A stretch of 42,131 bases of DNA, taken from NCBI GenBank assembly GCA_028275105.1, contig JAQCNI010000032.1, positions 1-42,131 on the forward strand, given 5' to 3'. Made by a program: the position numbers and the translations under genes. This DNA comes from Halorubrum sp. Its GTDB lineage: Archaea > Halobacteriota > Halobacteria > Halobacteriales > Haloferacaceae. The notes beneath the pieces are model-generated. The model searched no databases. It had not been told where the DNA came from and saw only the letters and a list, made by a program, of their open reading frames with translations. Below, piece by piece: positions 1 through 8,269 of the stretch. Numbering within the stretch: the first letter of the stretch is position 1; each line of letters opens with the position of its first letter.

Positions 1-16
1 GTGACGACGACCATCG

Positions 17-145
17 CTATCGTTTCCCGTCCTCGTACCCCTCACGGAGCCCCACCAGGGTACGGCGGACGAGGAGGAATCCAAAGAAGAAGAGCCCGAG
101 CAGGCCGACGAGAATGAGCACGAACAGCGGCCCGGCCGATGTCAT
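17..145 (-). CDS. 42-residue single-pass membrane peptide
   Basis: This short reading frame starts at ATG (145) and ends at TAG (17-19). It encodes 42 residues: a short polar start (MTSAGP), one long hydrophobic stretch of about 20 residues (roughly positions 7-26, rich in Leu, Phe and Val) and a basic/acidic tail ending GYEDGKR. That layout fits a small integral membrane protein with a cytoplasmic C-terminus. Haloarchaeal genomes carry many such peptides of unknown role, and I cannot name a function. It is probably real because the codons show the high third-position GC of the neighbours and the hydrophobic segment is clean. The next gene on this strand (phosphoesterase) is about 475 bp upstream, so the peptide is probably transcribed alone. 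Confidence 0.6.
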   Translation of the reverse strand: MTSAGPLFVLILVGLLGLFFFGFLLVRRTLVGLREGYEDGKR

Positions 146-620
146 ACACGGGTATGCGTGTGGGGACCCTGTTAGGCGTTTCGGCCCGTATGGCCGCGTT
201 CGTGCCGGGGGAGGTCGGGACCCCCGGTAAGTTATGTCAACCCCCTATTGAATCAGGTCAACGTCCCGCCAAACCGGTTTGCCGGTCATGAACACGTCAC
301 TAAAACGCGTTTTTGTGCCTCGGACATGTATAATACGGGCCCGCAGTAAGGAATGAATGCGACCCCCGCTTCGGCCCTCCACGGTCCCCGAGGTCCGCCT
401 CGCGACGAGATTGCCCTCCACCGGAACGCGTCCATCCCCCCGGACGCCTCCCGGTCCGGACGGACACGCTCCGTCAGTTCGGAGCCCGCTCATCCCCCGT
501 CCGTTCGGGGTTTCCCCATCTCGGGCTCCCCGCCATCTCGGGCCGCGAGCGGGGGGCGCTCCGTCCGCCCCGCCGCCGACGGATCCCCCCCGTCGGCGGC
601 GCGGAACGACGGGCCATCCC
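146..620. other. 475-bp intergenic region with promoter-like palindromes and a hairpin
   Basis: No convincing gene is visible. The left half is relatively AT-rich. It holds two perfect palindromes, AAACCGGTTT (271-280) and AAAACGCGTTTT (302-313), followed by a TATA-like string GTATAATAC (about 329-337). Together these look like an operator/promoter pointing rightwards, but only antisense reading frames of low-complexity composition lie downstream. The right half is very GC-rich and contains a 12-bp perfect stem (571-582 with 590-601). Confidence 0.4.
571..601. repeat. 12-bp perfect stem-loop downstream of the phosphoesterase gene
   Basis: The arms CGCCGCCGACGG (571-582) and CCGTCGGCGGCG (590-601) are perfectly complementary around a 7-base loop. 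The structure lies 20 bp past the stop codon of the phosphoesterase gene on the minus strand, so it could stabilise the 3' end of that mRNA. No T-run follows on either strand, so a classic terminator is not supported. Confidence 0.5.
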
Positions 621-1136
621 TTAGTTCGTCCCGATCCGGAGCCGCTCGACCACGTCGCCGTCCGGCGTGACGAGTCGACCGTTAAGACCGCCACCGTCGG
701 CCGCCGTCAACTCGGCGTGAGCCGGCCGGTTCCCGCGCGGCTGTGCGTAACTCCCCGGGTTCAGTATCGGGACTGCCGTCGAGTCGTCGAACCGCGGCCG
801 ATGGCTGTGGCCACAGATCGCGACGTCGGCATCGCGAGCGCGAGCGAGCATGACCAGCCCGGTGTCGCCGCTCCGATGTCTGTGGGTCACGACGAACGTG
901 ACGTCGGCGTACTCGACGGTCCTGATCTCCGGCAGACGGTCGCGGACCGCCGCGCTGGCGTTGTTGCCGAACACGGCACGGAGCCGGGCGGTCGTGGCCT
1001 CGAATGCGTCGAGGACCGGCACGCGATGGAAGTCGCCGGCGTGGACGACGAGGTCGGCCCCCTCGGCCGCCTCGCGGGTCCGTCCGCGGAGCCGATGATC
1101 CTCTGTACCGTGCGTATCCGAGACGACGACGAGCAT
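621..1136 (-). CDS. YfcE/MJ0936-type metallophosphoesterase
   Basis: A 171-residue calcineurin-like phosphoesterase of the short YfcE/MJ0936 family, which hydrolyses phosphodiesters with two bound divalent metals. The metal-binding blocks are all visible: SDTHG (D7, H9), HAGD (D35), FGNNA (N58), THRH (H85) and CGHSH (H110, H112). The length is typical of the family and the first Met precedes the first beta strand directly (MLVVVSDTHG), so this start is preferred. The natural substrate in archaea is unknown. It lies about 150 bp downstream of secD on the same strand, so co-transcription is possible but not shown. Confidence 0.92.
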   Translation of the reverse strand: MLVVVSDTHGTEDHRLRGRTREAAEGADLVVHAGDFHRVPVLDAFEATTARLRAVFGNNASAAVRDRLPEIRTVEYADVTFVVTHRHRSGDTGLVMLARARDADVAICGHSHRPRFDDSTAVPILNPGSYAQPRGNRPAHAELTAADGGGLNGRLVTPDGDVVERLRIGTN

Positions 1137-1242
1137 ACCGGTGCTTCCCGCCCGGACGGGTTAAGACCGCGGGTGAAGCGGGGTCACCCGGGAGGGATCG
1201 CGGACCGGAGGCGCCCGTCGAGCGGCTCCCGCGTCGCCGTGA

Positions 1243-1296
1243 GCCGCAACCTCACCGCGGGCCGCAACCTCACCGCGGGCCGCAACCTCACCGCAC
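1243..1296. repeat. Three tandem 18-bp units spanning the secD stop codon
   Basis: The unit GCCGCAACCTCACCGCGG occurs at 1243-1260 and 1261-1278, and nearly intact at 1279-1296. The secD stop codon (1288-1290) lies in the third unit. On the coding strand each copy carries a TGA, so the amplification duplicated the gene end outward into the spacer without lengthening SecD. Confidence 0.85.
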
Positions 1297-2895
1297 CGTC
1301 AGCAGCCGCCGGAGGATGTCCCCGTACGCGGGGCGGGTGACGAACACGCCGATGAGCACGCCGAGGATGGTGAAGATCGCGAACCCGGAGAGGTCGCCGA
1401 GCGAGAGCACCATCAGCGGCGACATCGCGATGATCGTCGTTGCCGCCGCCGCGCCGATCACCCAGAACGCCCGGCGGAACCGCGAGTCGAACACCGTTCG
1501 AGAACTGACGTCGCCCTCGCTCATCACCTCGTCGGCGATGATCACGAGGTCGTCGACCCCCGTCCCGACCACGGCAATGAAGCCGGCGATGACGGCGAGT
1601 TCGAGGGGGTACCCCACGAGCGCCGCGAACCCGAGCAGCGCGTACACCTCCGCGAGCGCGGTGACGATCATCGGAAGCGCCACCCTCGGCCTGCGGTAGC
1701 GGAGGAACACCATGCCGGCCACCGCGAAGACGGCGAACAGTCCCGTCAACGCCGAGTAGAACCGGAAGCTCTCGGCCTGTGCGGCGGAGATCGTCGACGA
1801 CGTCCCGGCACCGATGTCGAGGTCGGCCGGGAGCGCGCCGGCGCGCAAGTTGATCGAGATCTCTTGGGCGTCCGCGAACGACGTCGTCGTCAGTCGGAAG
1901 TTGCCGGTGTCTGCCCACGACCCGCGGGCCATACTCTGGGCGAGGTCGTCACGCATCCCGAACGCGTTGACGACTTCGCCGTCGACGACGAGGAGGAGAC
2001 AGGAGTCGCTGTCCTCACCGAGTGAGTTGCTCTCCATGTCATAGTTACAGCTCGCGCCGCCCGACGAACTCGCGACGCCGTACTCGACCGTCGCTCGTTG
2101 GAACCGTTGGGCCGGCGGCTGTTCCGCGTCCGGAGCCTCGTTGACGACGGATACGGGGACGTACGGCCGTTGCCCCTCCGAACGACTTGCGGTCCCGATG
2201 TTTTCGAAGTCGTTCTGTGTCAACACCGCTTCCTCGACCGCGGTTCCGTCCTCGGCGTTCTCGTCGGGGTACGCGATGTCGATCTGGACGGTTCCACGTT
2301 CCTCAAGGAGATCGATCACGTCCTGGCGTCCCTCGCCGGGCACCTCGATCAGCATGAACCATTTCCCGGTGATCGACGACTCGATCTGCTGGACGCTCCC
2401 GCCGGAGAGGCCCGCCTCGTTGATCTTCCCTTGAATGACCTCCTCGGCGGTGTTGCGGGTCGACTCGGTCACCCCCTCCCGGATCCCCCCGTAGGAATAG
2501 CCCGAGGCATCCATCGCCGCGCGGAACTCCGCCTCGGAGACGGCGGGGTCGGTCACCTCCACCGCGCCGCCCGTCTCGCTCAGCCGTTCGGCGTTGACCC
2601 CCCGGGTTGAGACCCCCTCGATTCCGCCGGCGACGTCGGACGCGACCTGCCCGGGCGTCTCGCCCTCGAACTCGACGTCAGTCGCCGTGTAGCCGACGAG
2701 TGGCGCGCGAACCCGCGTCCCCCCGGCCAGATCGAGGCCGTACTGGAGGTTCGTGTCCCCCTGGGTCGCGTTCGCCGTCGATTCGCCCGGCGCGGTGTCG
2801 GGGCCGAACTGCGGGGCGAATAGCGCGACCGACGCCCCGACGACGACGACGACGAGCAGCAGCAGCCGCCAGTTCTCCTTGATCGGTTCGAGCAT
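1288..2895 (-). CDS. secD: Protein-export membrane protein SecD
   Basis: A 535-residue SecD subunit of the SecDF complex, which uses ion gradients to assist Sec-dependent translocation on the extracytoplasmic side. The order is the expected one: a first membrane span (about residues 11-28), a large external P1-like region of about 340 residues, then five spans in the last 160 residues. The GVDDLV motif in the fourth-span region (about 446-451) is typical of the RND/SecD fold. It starts at ATG 2893-2895, which overlaps the secF stop codon by one base (TGATG). The two are therefore translationally coupled in the haloarchaeal order secF then secD. Confidence 0.96.
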   Translation of the reverse strand: MLEPIKENWRLLLLVVVVVGASVALFAPQFGPDTAPGESTANATQGDTNLQYGLDLAGGTRVRAPLVGYTATDVEFEGETPGQVASDVAGGIEGVSTRGVNAERLSETGGAVEVTDPAVSEAEFRAAMDASGYSYGGIREGVTESTRNTAEEVIQGKINEAGLSGGSVQQIESSITGKWFMLIEVPGEGRQDVIDLLEERGTVQIDIAYPDENAEDGTAVEEAVLTQNDFENIGTASRSEGQRPYVPVSVVNEAPDAEQPPAQRFQRATVEYGVASSSGGASCNYDMESNSLGEDSDSCLLLVVDGEVVNAFGMRDDLAQSMARGSWADTGNFRLTTTSFADAQEISINLRAGALPADLDIGAGTSSTISAAQAESFRFYSALTGLFAVFAVAGMVFLRYRRPRVALPMIVTALAEVYALLGFAALVGYPLELAVIAGFIAVVGTGVDDLVIIADEVMSEGDVSSRTVFDSRFRRAFWVIGAAAATTIIAMSPLMVLSLGDLSGFAIFTILGVLIGVFVTRPAYGDILRRLLTVR

Positions 2896-3779
2896 CAGCG
2901 CTTCACCCCCTCGAACTTGTACCAGCGGAGGAGACTCACGTTCATCAGATACGTGTTCATCAGGTCCGCACAGAGCCCGATCGCGAGGATGATCCCGATG
3001 TCACGCAGGAGGTCGATCCCGAACAGCGTCGCGACGATCGCCATTACGATCATCGCGGCCATCGACGTGAGCGTCATCGTCACCCCGGTCCGCATCGCCC
3101 GGTTGACCGACTCGTAGAACCCGCCGGTCCGGCGCAACACGGAGTTGTTCAACAGGATGTCCGAGTCGACGCTGTACCCGATGATCATGAGCAGGGCGGC
3201 GACGATCCCGAGCGACATCTCGATCCCGAACAGGTTCATCGCCGCGATCGGAACGATCAGGTCGGAAAAGGCGGACGCAACCACCGCGATGGAGGGGACG
3301 AACGTCCGGAACAGCGCGAACACGAGCACGCTCATCCCGAGGAACGCGAGGGCGACCCCGAACACCGCCGTTCGGGCGGTTTCTTCCGCAAAGCTCGCGG
3401 ACACCTGATACACCTGCGGCGTCGAGAGATCCGAGGCGGCCGCCTGCGCCTGTAACTCGTCAGCCAGATCACCCGAGTTCGCGTCGTCGGGCGCGCGGAA
3501 CGTCACCACGTAGACGTTCTCCGCCGGGATCGCCCGCACCGAGTCCGGCTCTCGGTCGAACGCCGTGTCGATCCGCTCTCTGACGTCGTCGCCGTCGTCG
3601 GCGATCCGGAGCTCCACGCCCCCGGTGAACTCCAGGCCGAGGTTCGCCGGCGCGCCCGTGGCCAGGTACCACCCGCCGATGACGAGCAGGGCCAGCGCGA
3701 GCACCACTAGAGGGACGAGCACGAGCTGCCGGTTCGAGTACTCCGTGTAGTCGACCTCCGGTACCTCGATCGCTACCAT
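2895..3779 (-). CDS. secF: Protein-export membrane protein SecF
   Basis: A 294-residue SecF, partner of SecD. It has one N-terminal span (LVLVPLVVLALALLVIGGWYL), the short SecF head motif LGLEFTGGVEL, an external domain of about 100 residues and five further spans. It includes the conserved YSVDSDILLNNSVLRR stretch in the fourth-span loop. The start is placed at ATG 3777-3779 (MVAIEVPEVDY) because the in-frame sequence upstream is a translated tandem repeat with no SecF character. A TATA-like CTTATAT (plus-strand 3814-3820) lies about 37 bp upstream of this ATG. Confidence 0.96.
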   Translation of the reverse strand: MVAIEVPEVDYTEYSNRQLVLVPLVVLALALLVIGGWYLATGAPANLGLEFTGGVELRIADDGDDVRERIDTAFDREPDSVRAIPAENVYVVTFRAPDDANSGDLADELQAQAAASDLSTPQVYQVSASFAEETARTAVFGVALAFLGMSVLVFALFRTFVPSIAVVASAFSDLIVPIAAMNLFGIEMSLGIVAALLMIIGYSVDSDILLNNSVLRRTGGFYESVNRAMRTGVTMTLTSMAAMIVMAIVATLFGIDLLRDIGIILAIGLCADLMNTYLMNVSLLRWYKFEGVKR

Positions 3780-3813
3780 GAAACGGGGTCGTCCGTGAAT
3801 CCGAATAAGCCTT

Positions 3814-3820
3814 CTTATAT
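3814..3820 (-). promoter_or_regulatory. Likely TATA box of the secF-secD operon
   Basis: Reading leftwards, ATATAAG lies about 37 bp before the chosen secF ATG. With normal archaeal spacing this would give a short 5' leader of roughly 10 bases. A second AT-rich patch (GCTTATTCGG, about 3801-3810) is closer and could be the real element instead. Confidence 0.4.
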
Positions 3821-3854
3821 CCGGAGTTCGCGGCTCTCGGCTCCGACACTCGTG

Positions 3855-3930
3855 ACCGGGACGACGCGAACCAACCGGGACGACGCGAACCAACCGGGAC
3901 GACGCGAATCGACCGGAGCGATCGGAACCG
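3855..3930. repeat. 19-bp tandem repeat, three copies plus one decayed copy
   Basis: The unit ACCGGGACGACGCGAACCA occurs at 3855-3873 and 3874-3892 exactly, at 3893-3911 with changes near its end, and at 3912-3930 strongly diverged. It sits in the spacer between the divergent secF and the 110-residue gene starting at 3959, just upstream of the secF promoter. A 19-bp unit is not a codon multiple, which fits a non-coding location. Confidence 0.85.
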
Positions 3931-3958
3931 GCTTGTGCCATCCCTGTCGTGTGTCCAC

Positions 3959-4291
3959 ATGGATCATTTGACGGCCTCCCGGGTCGTACTCTCGTATCCG
4001 GACGGGCTCAGCGAGTGGGCCCGCGATCAGGTCGAGACGGACCGCTACCGCGGCTACTTCGCCCGAGTGCTGGATGAGGTCGCCGTGGGGAACCGCCGGG
4101 AGGAGTTCGTCGACGTCGGCTGTTGTGGCGACGGCCTCGACGTACCGTTCCGGGTCGAGCGGATCGAGGCCGACGGCGGCCCGGCGGAGACGGCGGTCGT
4201 GACCGCGGACACCGAGATCGCGTACCGAACCCGTCCCGGCGACGTCGACGGCGGCTGGCGCGTCCAGAGTAGCGACGGGCCGCGGGCGTGA
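3959..4291 (+). CDS. Hypothetical 110-residue protein
   Basis: A small acidic soluble protein starting MDHLTASRVV. I do not recognise the family. It has no membrane segment and no metal motif beyond a lone CC pair (GCCGD). The predicted alternation of helix (SEWARDQVETDRYRGYFARVLDE) and strands suggests a compact single domain. The start at 3959 is preferred over an in-frame ATG 24 bp upstream because that extension runs into the repeat-bearing spacer. It is transcribed divergently from secF and convergently to the broken gene at 4371-4665. Confidence 0.7.
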   Translation: MDHLTASRVVLSYPDGLSEWARDQVETDRYRGYFARVLDEVAVGNRREEFVDVGCCGDGLDVPFRVERIEADGGPAETAVVTADTEIAYRTRPGDVDGGWRVQSSDGPRA

Positions 4292-4370
4292 TCGACGGGG
4301 GACGGGTGTCGGGATACGGGCATGATAGACGGGGGGGGCGAAGGACGGAGAGCCGGTGAAATCTTCTTCT

Positions 4371-4665
4371 TCAGCCCGTCGCCCGGTCCGGCCGGATCCC
4401 CGTCCAGTCGTCGATCCGGAATCGATAGCCTCGAACGCCACTACCGGGCTTGCGGTGCCGAACACGTCCGGGTGCCACGCGTTCGCCATGGTGTCACGGA
4501 GCGCGTCCCAGTCACCGTCCCCTTTCGGCTCTCGGTCCCGAACAGGAGGAAGACGAAGTACGGCGCCGGCTCCTCGTCGTCCCCGAACGACAACGGGACG
4601 AGATACGGGTGCTCCTCGTCGGTCATCGGGACGGCGTTCGATCCCGCCGCGTCGCCGATGGACAT
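4371..4665 (-). pseudogene. Frameshifted small gene of unknown function
   Basis: From ATG 4665 the frame reads MSIGDAAGSNAVPMTDEEHP and on to FLLFGTESRKG, then turns into Arg/Thr-rich nonsense. Moving back one base near the GGGG run at about 4523-4526 restores natural sequence (GDWDALRDTMANAWHPDVF, then VVAFEAID). A second one-base shift near 4400-4410 restores a plausible ending, IDDWTGIRPDRATG, with a stop at 4371-4373. The spliced product would be about 97 residues. Two one-base lesions suggest a decaying gene, or base errors in the assembly. The family is unknown to me. A start five codons upstream (4680) is also possible. Confidence 0.6.
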
Positions 4666-4775
4666 GTCCGCACGATCCACCCCCGTCGAGTTAAGACATA
4701 TCGGCGGCCCGGTCGGGACCGACGGTCCGGCCGTCCAGTCAACGGGTGTATATCAACTCGCACCGTACCGGCCGT

Positions 4776-5267
4776 ATGGGCTATCCGGTCACCTATCACT
4801 GCCCGCACTGCGAAACGATCGTCGAACTCGAGCGCGCCGGCTACCTCGCGGACAAGGCGGTGACGCCGTACCCGTTCGAGGGGTGGACGTACGCCGCCCC
4901 CGATGGCCCGTTCGAGGAGGATGACGCCGACGGCGTGCGGTTCGTCTGTGGCGAGAGTAGCGGGGTGACCTGGGACCCGCGGGTCGACGAGACGAGTCCG
5001 CCGGACGACGGGACGGGATCGTGGGACGACGGGACGGGATCGCGGGACGACGGGACGGGCTCACAGGATGCGACGAGGGACGTCTCGGCCGCGAGCGCGA
5101 GCGCCGGCTGCGGTGAGCCCTTTTATCTCTCGTTCGTCCGCTACGAGGGGGGTCGCGAAGTCGACCCGCGTTCGGAGAGCGAGTTCGTGACGATCGACCC
5201 GGACCCGCGCACCTCCGGGCCGTCGGGACCGGGCGGTCCGGATGGGTCTGACGGCGGCTTCCGGTAA
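4776..5267 (+). CDS. Zinc-ribbon-like protein with an expanded repeat insert
   Basis: A 163-residue haloarchaeal protein beginning MGYPVTYHCPHCETIVELER. The CPHC pair (C9, C12) followed later by C58 (FVCGES) and C112 (GCGEPFYL) could form a four-Cys zinc site. Between C58 and C112 lies a Gly/Asp-rich insert made of three copies of DDGTGS plus one variable residue. The C-terminus is a Gly/Pro/Ser-rich low-complexity tail. The start at 4776 is chosen because the zinc-binding region begins at once; an in-frame ATG 30 bp upstream adds nothing recognisable. Function unknown. Confidence 0.75.
   Translation: MGYPVTYHCPHCETIVELERAGYLADKAVTPYPFEGWTYAAPDGPFEEDDADGVRFVCGESSGVTWDPRVDETSPPDDGTGSWDDGTGSRDDGTGSQDATRDVSAASASAGCGEPFYLSFVRYEGGREVDPRSESEFVTIDPDPRTSGPSGPGGPDGSDGGFR
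5004..5066 (+). repeat. Three tandem 21-bp coding repeats
   Basis: Units at 5004-5024, 5025-5045 and 5046-5066 each encode DDGTGS followed by W, R or Q. They lie in frame inside the zinc-ribbon-like gene and lengthen its central linker without breaking the frame. Confidence 0.9.
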
Positions 5268-5370
5268 CCGTTCGTCTCGTCACCCCCATGGTGACCGATC
5301 TTTCTCGATGGCAACCGCGCTCCCGCCCGCGACCGGCAAACCCCTTACGGAGGGACGCGAAAGGGGTCGT

Positions 5371-6309
5371 ATGGAGAGCATCAACCGGACCGCGATCGAG
5401 CTCGTCGACGAGGCGCTCGACTTCGCCGGGGAACTCGACGTCGTCGGCTACGAGTTGGAGAGCGGAGCGACCGTCGTCGACTTCGGCGTCGACGCCAATG
5501 GCGGCGTCGAGGCGGGACTACTTCTGACCGAGATCCAGACCGCCGGGCTGGCGAGCGTGAACACCCGGATGGGCGAGGTCGCCGGCGCGCCGCGAAAGTA
5601 CGTCGAACTGTCGACCGATCACCCCGCAGTCGCGCTGTTGTGTTCCCAGAAGGCGGGCTGGGAACTGGCGTTCGACGACGGGTTCGAGGGGCTCGGGTCC
5701 GGACCCGCGCGGGCCCTCGTCGGCCAGGAATCGGAGTTCGAGCGCGTCGGCTACTACGACTCTTCGGAGTTCGCCACGCTCGCGGTCGAGTCGACGACGC
5801 TCCCCGACGAGACGGTCGCGGCGCACGTCGCCGACCTCGCTGAGGTTGACCCGGAGGGCGTGTTCCTTCCGACGTACGCCACCGGGTCGACCGCCGGCTC
5901 CGTTGCCACCGCGGCGCGGGCCGCCGAACTCGCCGTATTCCGCTTGCTCGAACTCGGCTACGAGCCGACGGACGTCCTCCACGCGTCCGGAGCCGCGCCG
6001 ATCGCCCCCGTCACCCACGACGAGGACCTCGCGATGGGACAAACGAACGACGCGCTGGCGTACGGCGGCGAGGTCCACCTCCAGGTCGCCCGCGACGACG
6101 ATCGGTTTGGGGAGATCGTCTCCACGGTGCGCGACGATTACGGCACTCCGTTCGTCGAGGTGTTCGAGGACGCGGGGTGGGACTTCTACGAGGTGCCCGA
6201 GAGCGTGTTCGCGCCGGCACGGGCCACGGTCGACGTCGTCGACGGTCCCGTGTACACGGTCGGCGAGACCGACGAGGAACTGCTCGCGGAATCGTTCGGC
6301 TACCGCTGA
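5371..6309 (+). CDS. mch: Methenyltetrahydromethanopterin cyclohydrolase
   Basis: A 312-residue Mch. In methanogens it interconverts methenyl- and formyl-tetrahydromethanopterin; in haloarchaea it is thought to act on tetrahydrofolate-type C1 carriers in the cytoplasm. Full-length similarity is evident from the N-terminal helix (SINRTAIELVDEALDFAGEL), the LTEIQTAGLA region, the strand VGYYDSSEFATLAVES, the ASGAAPIAPVTHDEDLAMGQTNDAL block and the C-terminal FYEVPESVFAPA. Length is normal for the family. The start at 5371 (MESINRT) matches the family and excludes a non-homologous 43-residue extension. The next gene begins 11 bp downstream, suggesting an operon. Confidence 0.95.
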   Translation: MESINRTAIELVDEALDFAGELDVVGYELESGATVVDFGVDANGGVEAGLLLTEIQTAGLASVNTRMGEVAGAPRKYVELSTDHPAVALLCSQKAGWELAFDDGFEGLGSGPARALVGQESEFERVGYYDSSEFATLAVESTTLPDETVAAHVADLAEVDPEGVFLPTYATGSTAGSVATAARAAELAVFRLLELGYEPTDVLHASGAAPIAPVTHDEDLAMGQTNDALAYGGEVHLQVARDDDRFGEIVSTVRDDYGTPFVEVFEDAGWDFYEVPESVFAPARATVDVVDGPVYTVGETDEELLAESFGYR

Positions 6310-6320
6310 GGCAACCCGGT

Positions 6321-6944
6321 ATGCGGATCAAACCGGTCCCAGAGCCGCCGGCCGCGGTCGCGGACCTTGCGGCCCTCCGGCGGGCCGTTCCGCTCGTTCC
6401 GGGCGACACGGACGACTGCTGCGTTCGGCTCCGCGAACGATGTGACCTTTCCGACCGTCGAACCGCAAACGACTGGCTCGCGTTCCTCCGCGCGCTGGGG
6501 CTCGTTCGAGAGACGCCACGTGGATTCGTCCGGGCCGACGCGAAGCCGACGCCCGAACGCGTCCGCGAGGGGCTCCGCGATCGGGTTCTTCTCGTCCCCG
6601 AGACGCTCGCCCTGTTGCGGGCGGCGTCGCCGGGGGCCCCGGTAACTCCGGCGACGCTGCTCGCCGAGACCCGCGAGTCGGTGCCGCGTCACGATCGGGA
6701 GCGTAATCGGGACTGGGAGCGGTCGTGGCGCGAGCGCGCGGACCGGCTGCTTCGCTGGCTTTCGCTCGTCGACCTGGCGGCTCCGGTCGGCCGGGACCGG
6801 GGCGATCCCGACGGCGCCACCGATGCTGACGCCGCCGCTGACGCTGACGCCGCCGCTGACGCTGACGCCGCTGCCGCTGCCGCCGCTGCCGCCGCTGCCG
6901 CCGCCGCCGCCATCACGGGGTACGTCGCCGGCGACGCGGTCTGA
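6321..6944 (+). CDS. Hypothetical protein with an Ala/Asp repeat tail
   Basis: A 207-residue protein beginning MRIKPVPEPP, probably co-transcribed with mch (11-bp gap). Residues 1-155 are rich in Arg and Leu and predicted helical (for example DWLAFLRALGLVRETPRGFVRAD), reminiscent of a winged-helix domain, but I cannot assign a family. From about residue 168 the protein is DADAAADADAAADADA followed by a run of about 15 Ala, ending ITGYVAGDAV. The repeat comes from tandem GCTGACGCTGACGCCGCC units and a GCC/GCT run. Length variation between strains is likely. Function unknown. Confidence 0.75.
   Translation: MRIKPVPEPPAAVADLAALRRAVPLVPGDTDDCCVRLRERCDLSDRRTANDWLAFLRALGLVRETPRGFVRADAKPTPERVREGLRDRVLLVPETLALLRAASPGAPVTPATLLAETRESVPRHDRERNRDWERSWRERADRLLRWLSLVDLAAPVGRDRGDPDGATDADAAADADAAADADAAAAAAAAAAAAAAAITGYVAGDAV
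6824..6912 (+). repeat. 18-bp Asp/Ala repeat followed by a GCC/GCT alanine run
   Basis: About two and a half copies of GCTGACGCTGACGCCGCC are followed by some 15 alanine codons. It is all in frame in the preceding hypothetical gene. Such a triplet run is prone to slippage. Confidence 0.9.
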
Positions 6945-7063
6945 CCGGGGTCCCGTACGGAACCCGGGTCCTCGAACGGGCCGGATCCCTCCGGAGGGCC
7001 GGATCTGCCGAGGGATCCGGATTTCCCGACAAACCTTTTGCCCGAAGCCGAAGAGGGAGGCGT

Positions 7064-8269
7064 ATGGGACGATTCGAGGGCCGGGACCCGCCGGAAACGG
7101 TGTCGTACGAGCCGGCGAGCGTGAAGGACCTCCTCGTGGAGATGAAAGACACCGCGGAGCTGTTGCTCGATCTCTCGTACTCCGCGGTGCTCCACGGAAG
7201 CCCGACCGTCGCCCACGAGGTTCTCGAACTCGAAAACCGGATGGACGTCCTCCAGATGCGCGCCCGCATGAGCCTCATGCTCGCGGCCCGGAACCCGACG
7301 GAAGCCGAGACGCTCGCGCCCGTGCTCGGCGTCGTCGCCGCCGCGGACAAGGTGTCGGACGCCGCCGGCGACATCGCGAAGATCGTGCTGGAGGAGATCG
7401 GTCTGCCGGAGGCGATGCGCGGGGCGCTCTCGGAGGGCGTCGAGACGCTCGTCCGCGGGACGGTCGCCGACGGCTCCTCGTACGCCGGTCGAACGCTGAA
7501 AGCGATCGACTTGGAGTCGGTAACCGGCGTCCGGGTCATCGCGATCCGGCGCGACGACGACTGGATTCTCAATCCGGGACCGGGCACCCGGCTGAAGCGC
7601 GGCGACGTGGCCCTCCTCAGGGGTCCGGAGTCCGGCGTCGCGGAGGTCTATCCGACGCTGTCCGGCGAGGCCTTCGAACCGGCCGGGCCGGTCGATCCCG
7701 CGATCGAGGACCTCGAACGCGCGGTCGACTCGATCGTGTTGATGAAGAACCTCTCCGAGCTCGCCGTCGACTTGGCGTACGGCTCGGTGCTGTTCGACAA
7801 CGAGGTGCTGGCCGAGGAGGTGACCAACCTCGAGGCCGAGGTCGACGCGCTCCAGGCCCGGTTCGAGGCGTGGACGCTCCGGGCGGCGGCGACGGCCGAG
7901 GACCCGATCGCGCTCCGCGGGCTCATCCACCTCGGGGTCGCGACCGAGGAGATCGCCGACGCCGCCCTGGAGATCACCGAGGGCGTGATCCGGGACATCG
8001 GCGTCCATCCGGTCGTCGAGATGGCGGTCAAGGAGTCCGACGAGATCATCTCCCGGACGGCGATCGGCGAGGGAAGCGTCCTCGACGGCACCCGCGTCGC
8101 CGACGGGGTGCCCGCGACCGACGTCTCGACGAGCGTCCTCGCGATCCGGCGTCCCGACGAGGGCTGGCTCGTCGGCCCCGACCTCGACACCACCCTCCGC
8201 GCCGGCGACGTCGTCATCTCGAAGGGAACTCGGACCTCGACCACGGAGTTCGGGCGGTTGGCATCGTGA
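7064..8269 (+). CDS. Double PhoU-like/TrkA-C (RCK_C) protein
   Basis: A 401-residue soluble protein with an internal duplication. Each half has a PhoU-like helical segment (about residues 18-115 and 215-305; LLVEMKDTAELLLDLSYSAV and SIVLMKNLSELAVDLAYGSV align) and then a TrkA-C/RCK_C domain (about 125-205 and 310-398; VRVIAIRRDDDWILNPGPG and TSVLAIRRPDEGWLVGPD align). RCK_C domains bind small ligands such as nucleotides and control K+ channels or ion transporters, so a regulatory role in ion transport is likely. It has no membrane span, so any channel partner is encoded elsewhere. The TGA stop overlaps the GTG of the next gene, which implies translational coupling. Confidence 0.88.
   Translation: MGRFEGRDPPETVSYEPASVKDLLVEMKDTAELLLDLSYSAVLHGSPTVAHEVLELENRMDVLQMRARMSLMLAARNPTEAETLAPVLGVVAAADKVSDAAGDIAKIVLEEIGLPEAMRGALSEGVETLVRGTVADGSSYAGRTLKAIDLESVTGVRVIAIRRDDDWILNPGPGTRLKRGDVALLRGPESGVAEVYPTLSGEAFEPAGPVDPAIEDLERAVDSIVLMKNLSELAVDLAYGSVLFDNEVLAEEVTNLEAEVDALQARFEAWTLRAAATAEDPIALRGLIHLGVATEEIADAALEITEGVIRDIGVHPVVEMAVKESDEIISRTAIGEGSVLDGTRVADGVPATDVSTSVLAIRRPDEGWLVGPDLDTTLRAGDVVISKGTRTSTTEFGRLAS

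Noticed and set aside
357..1340. A 327-codon plus-strand frame over the phosphoesterase
   Set aside because: Low-complexity Arg/Pro-rich translation, antisense to a gene with all catalytic motifs.
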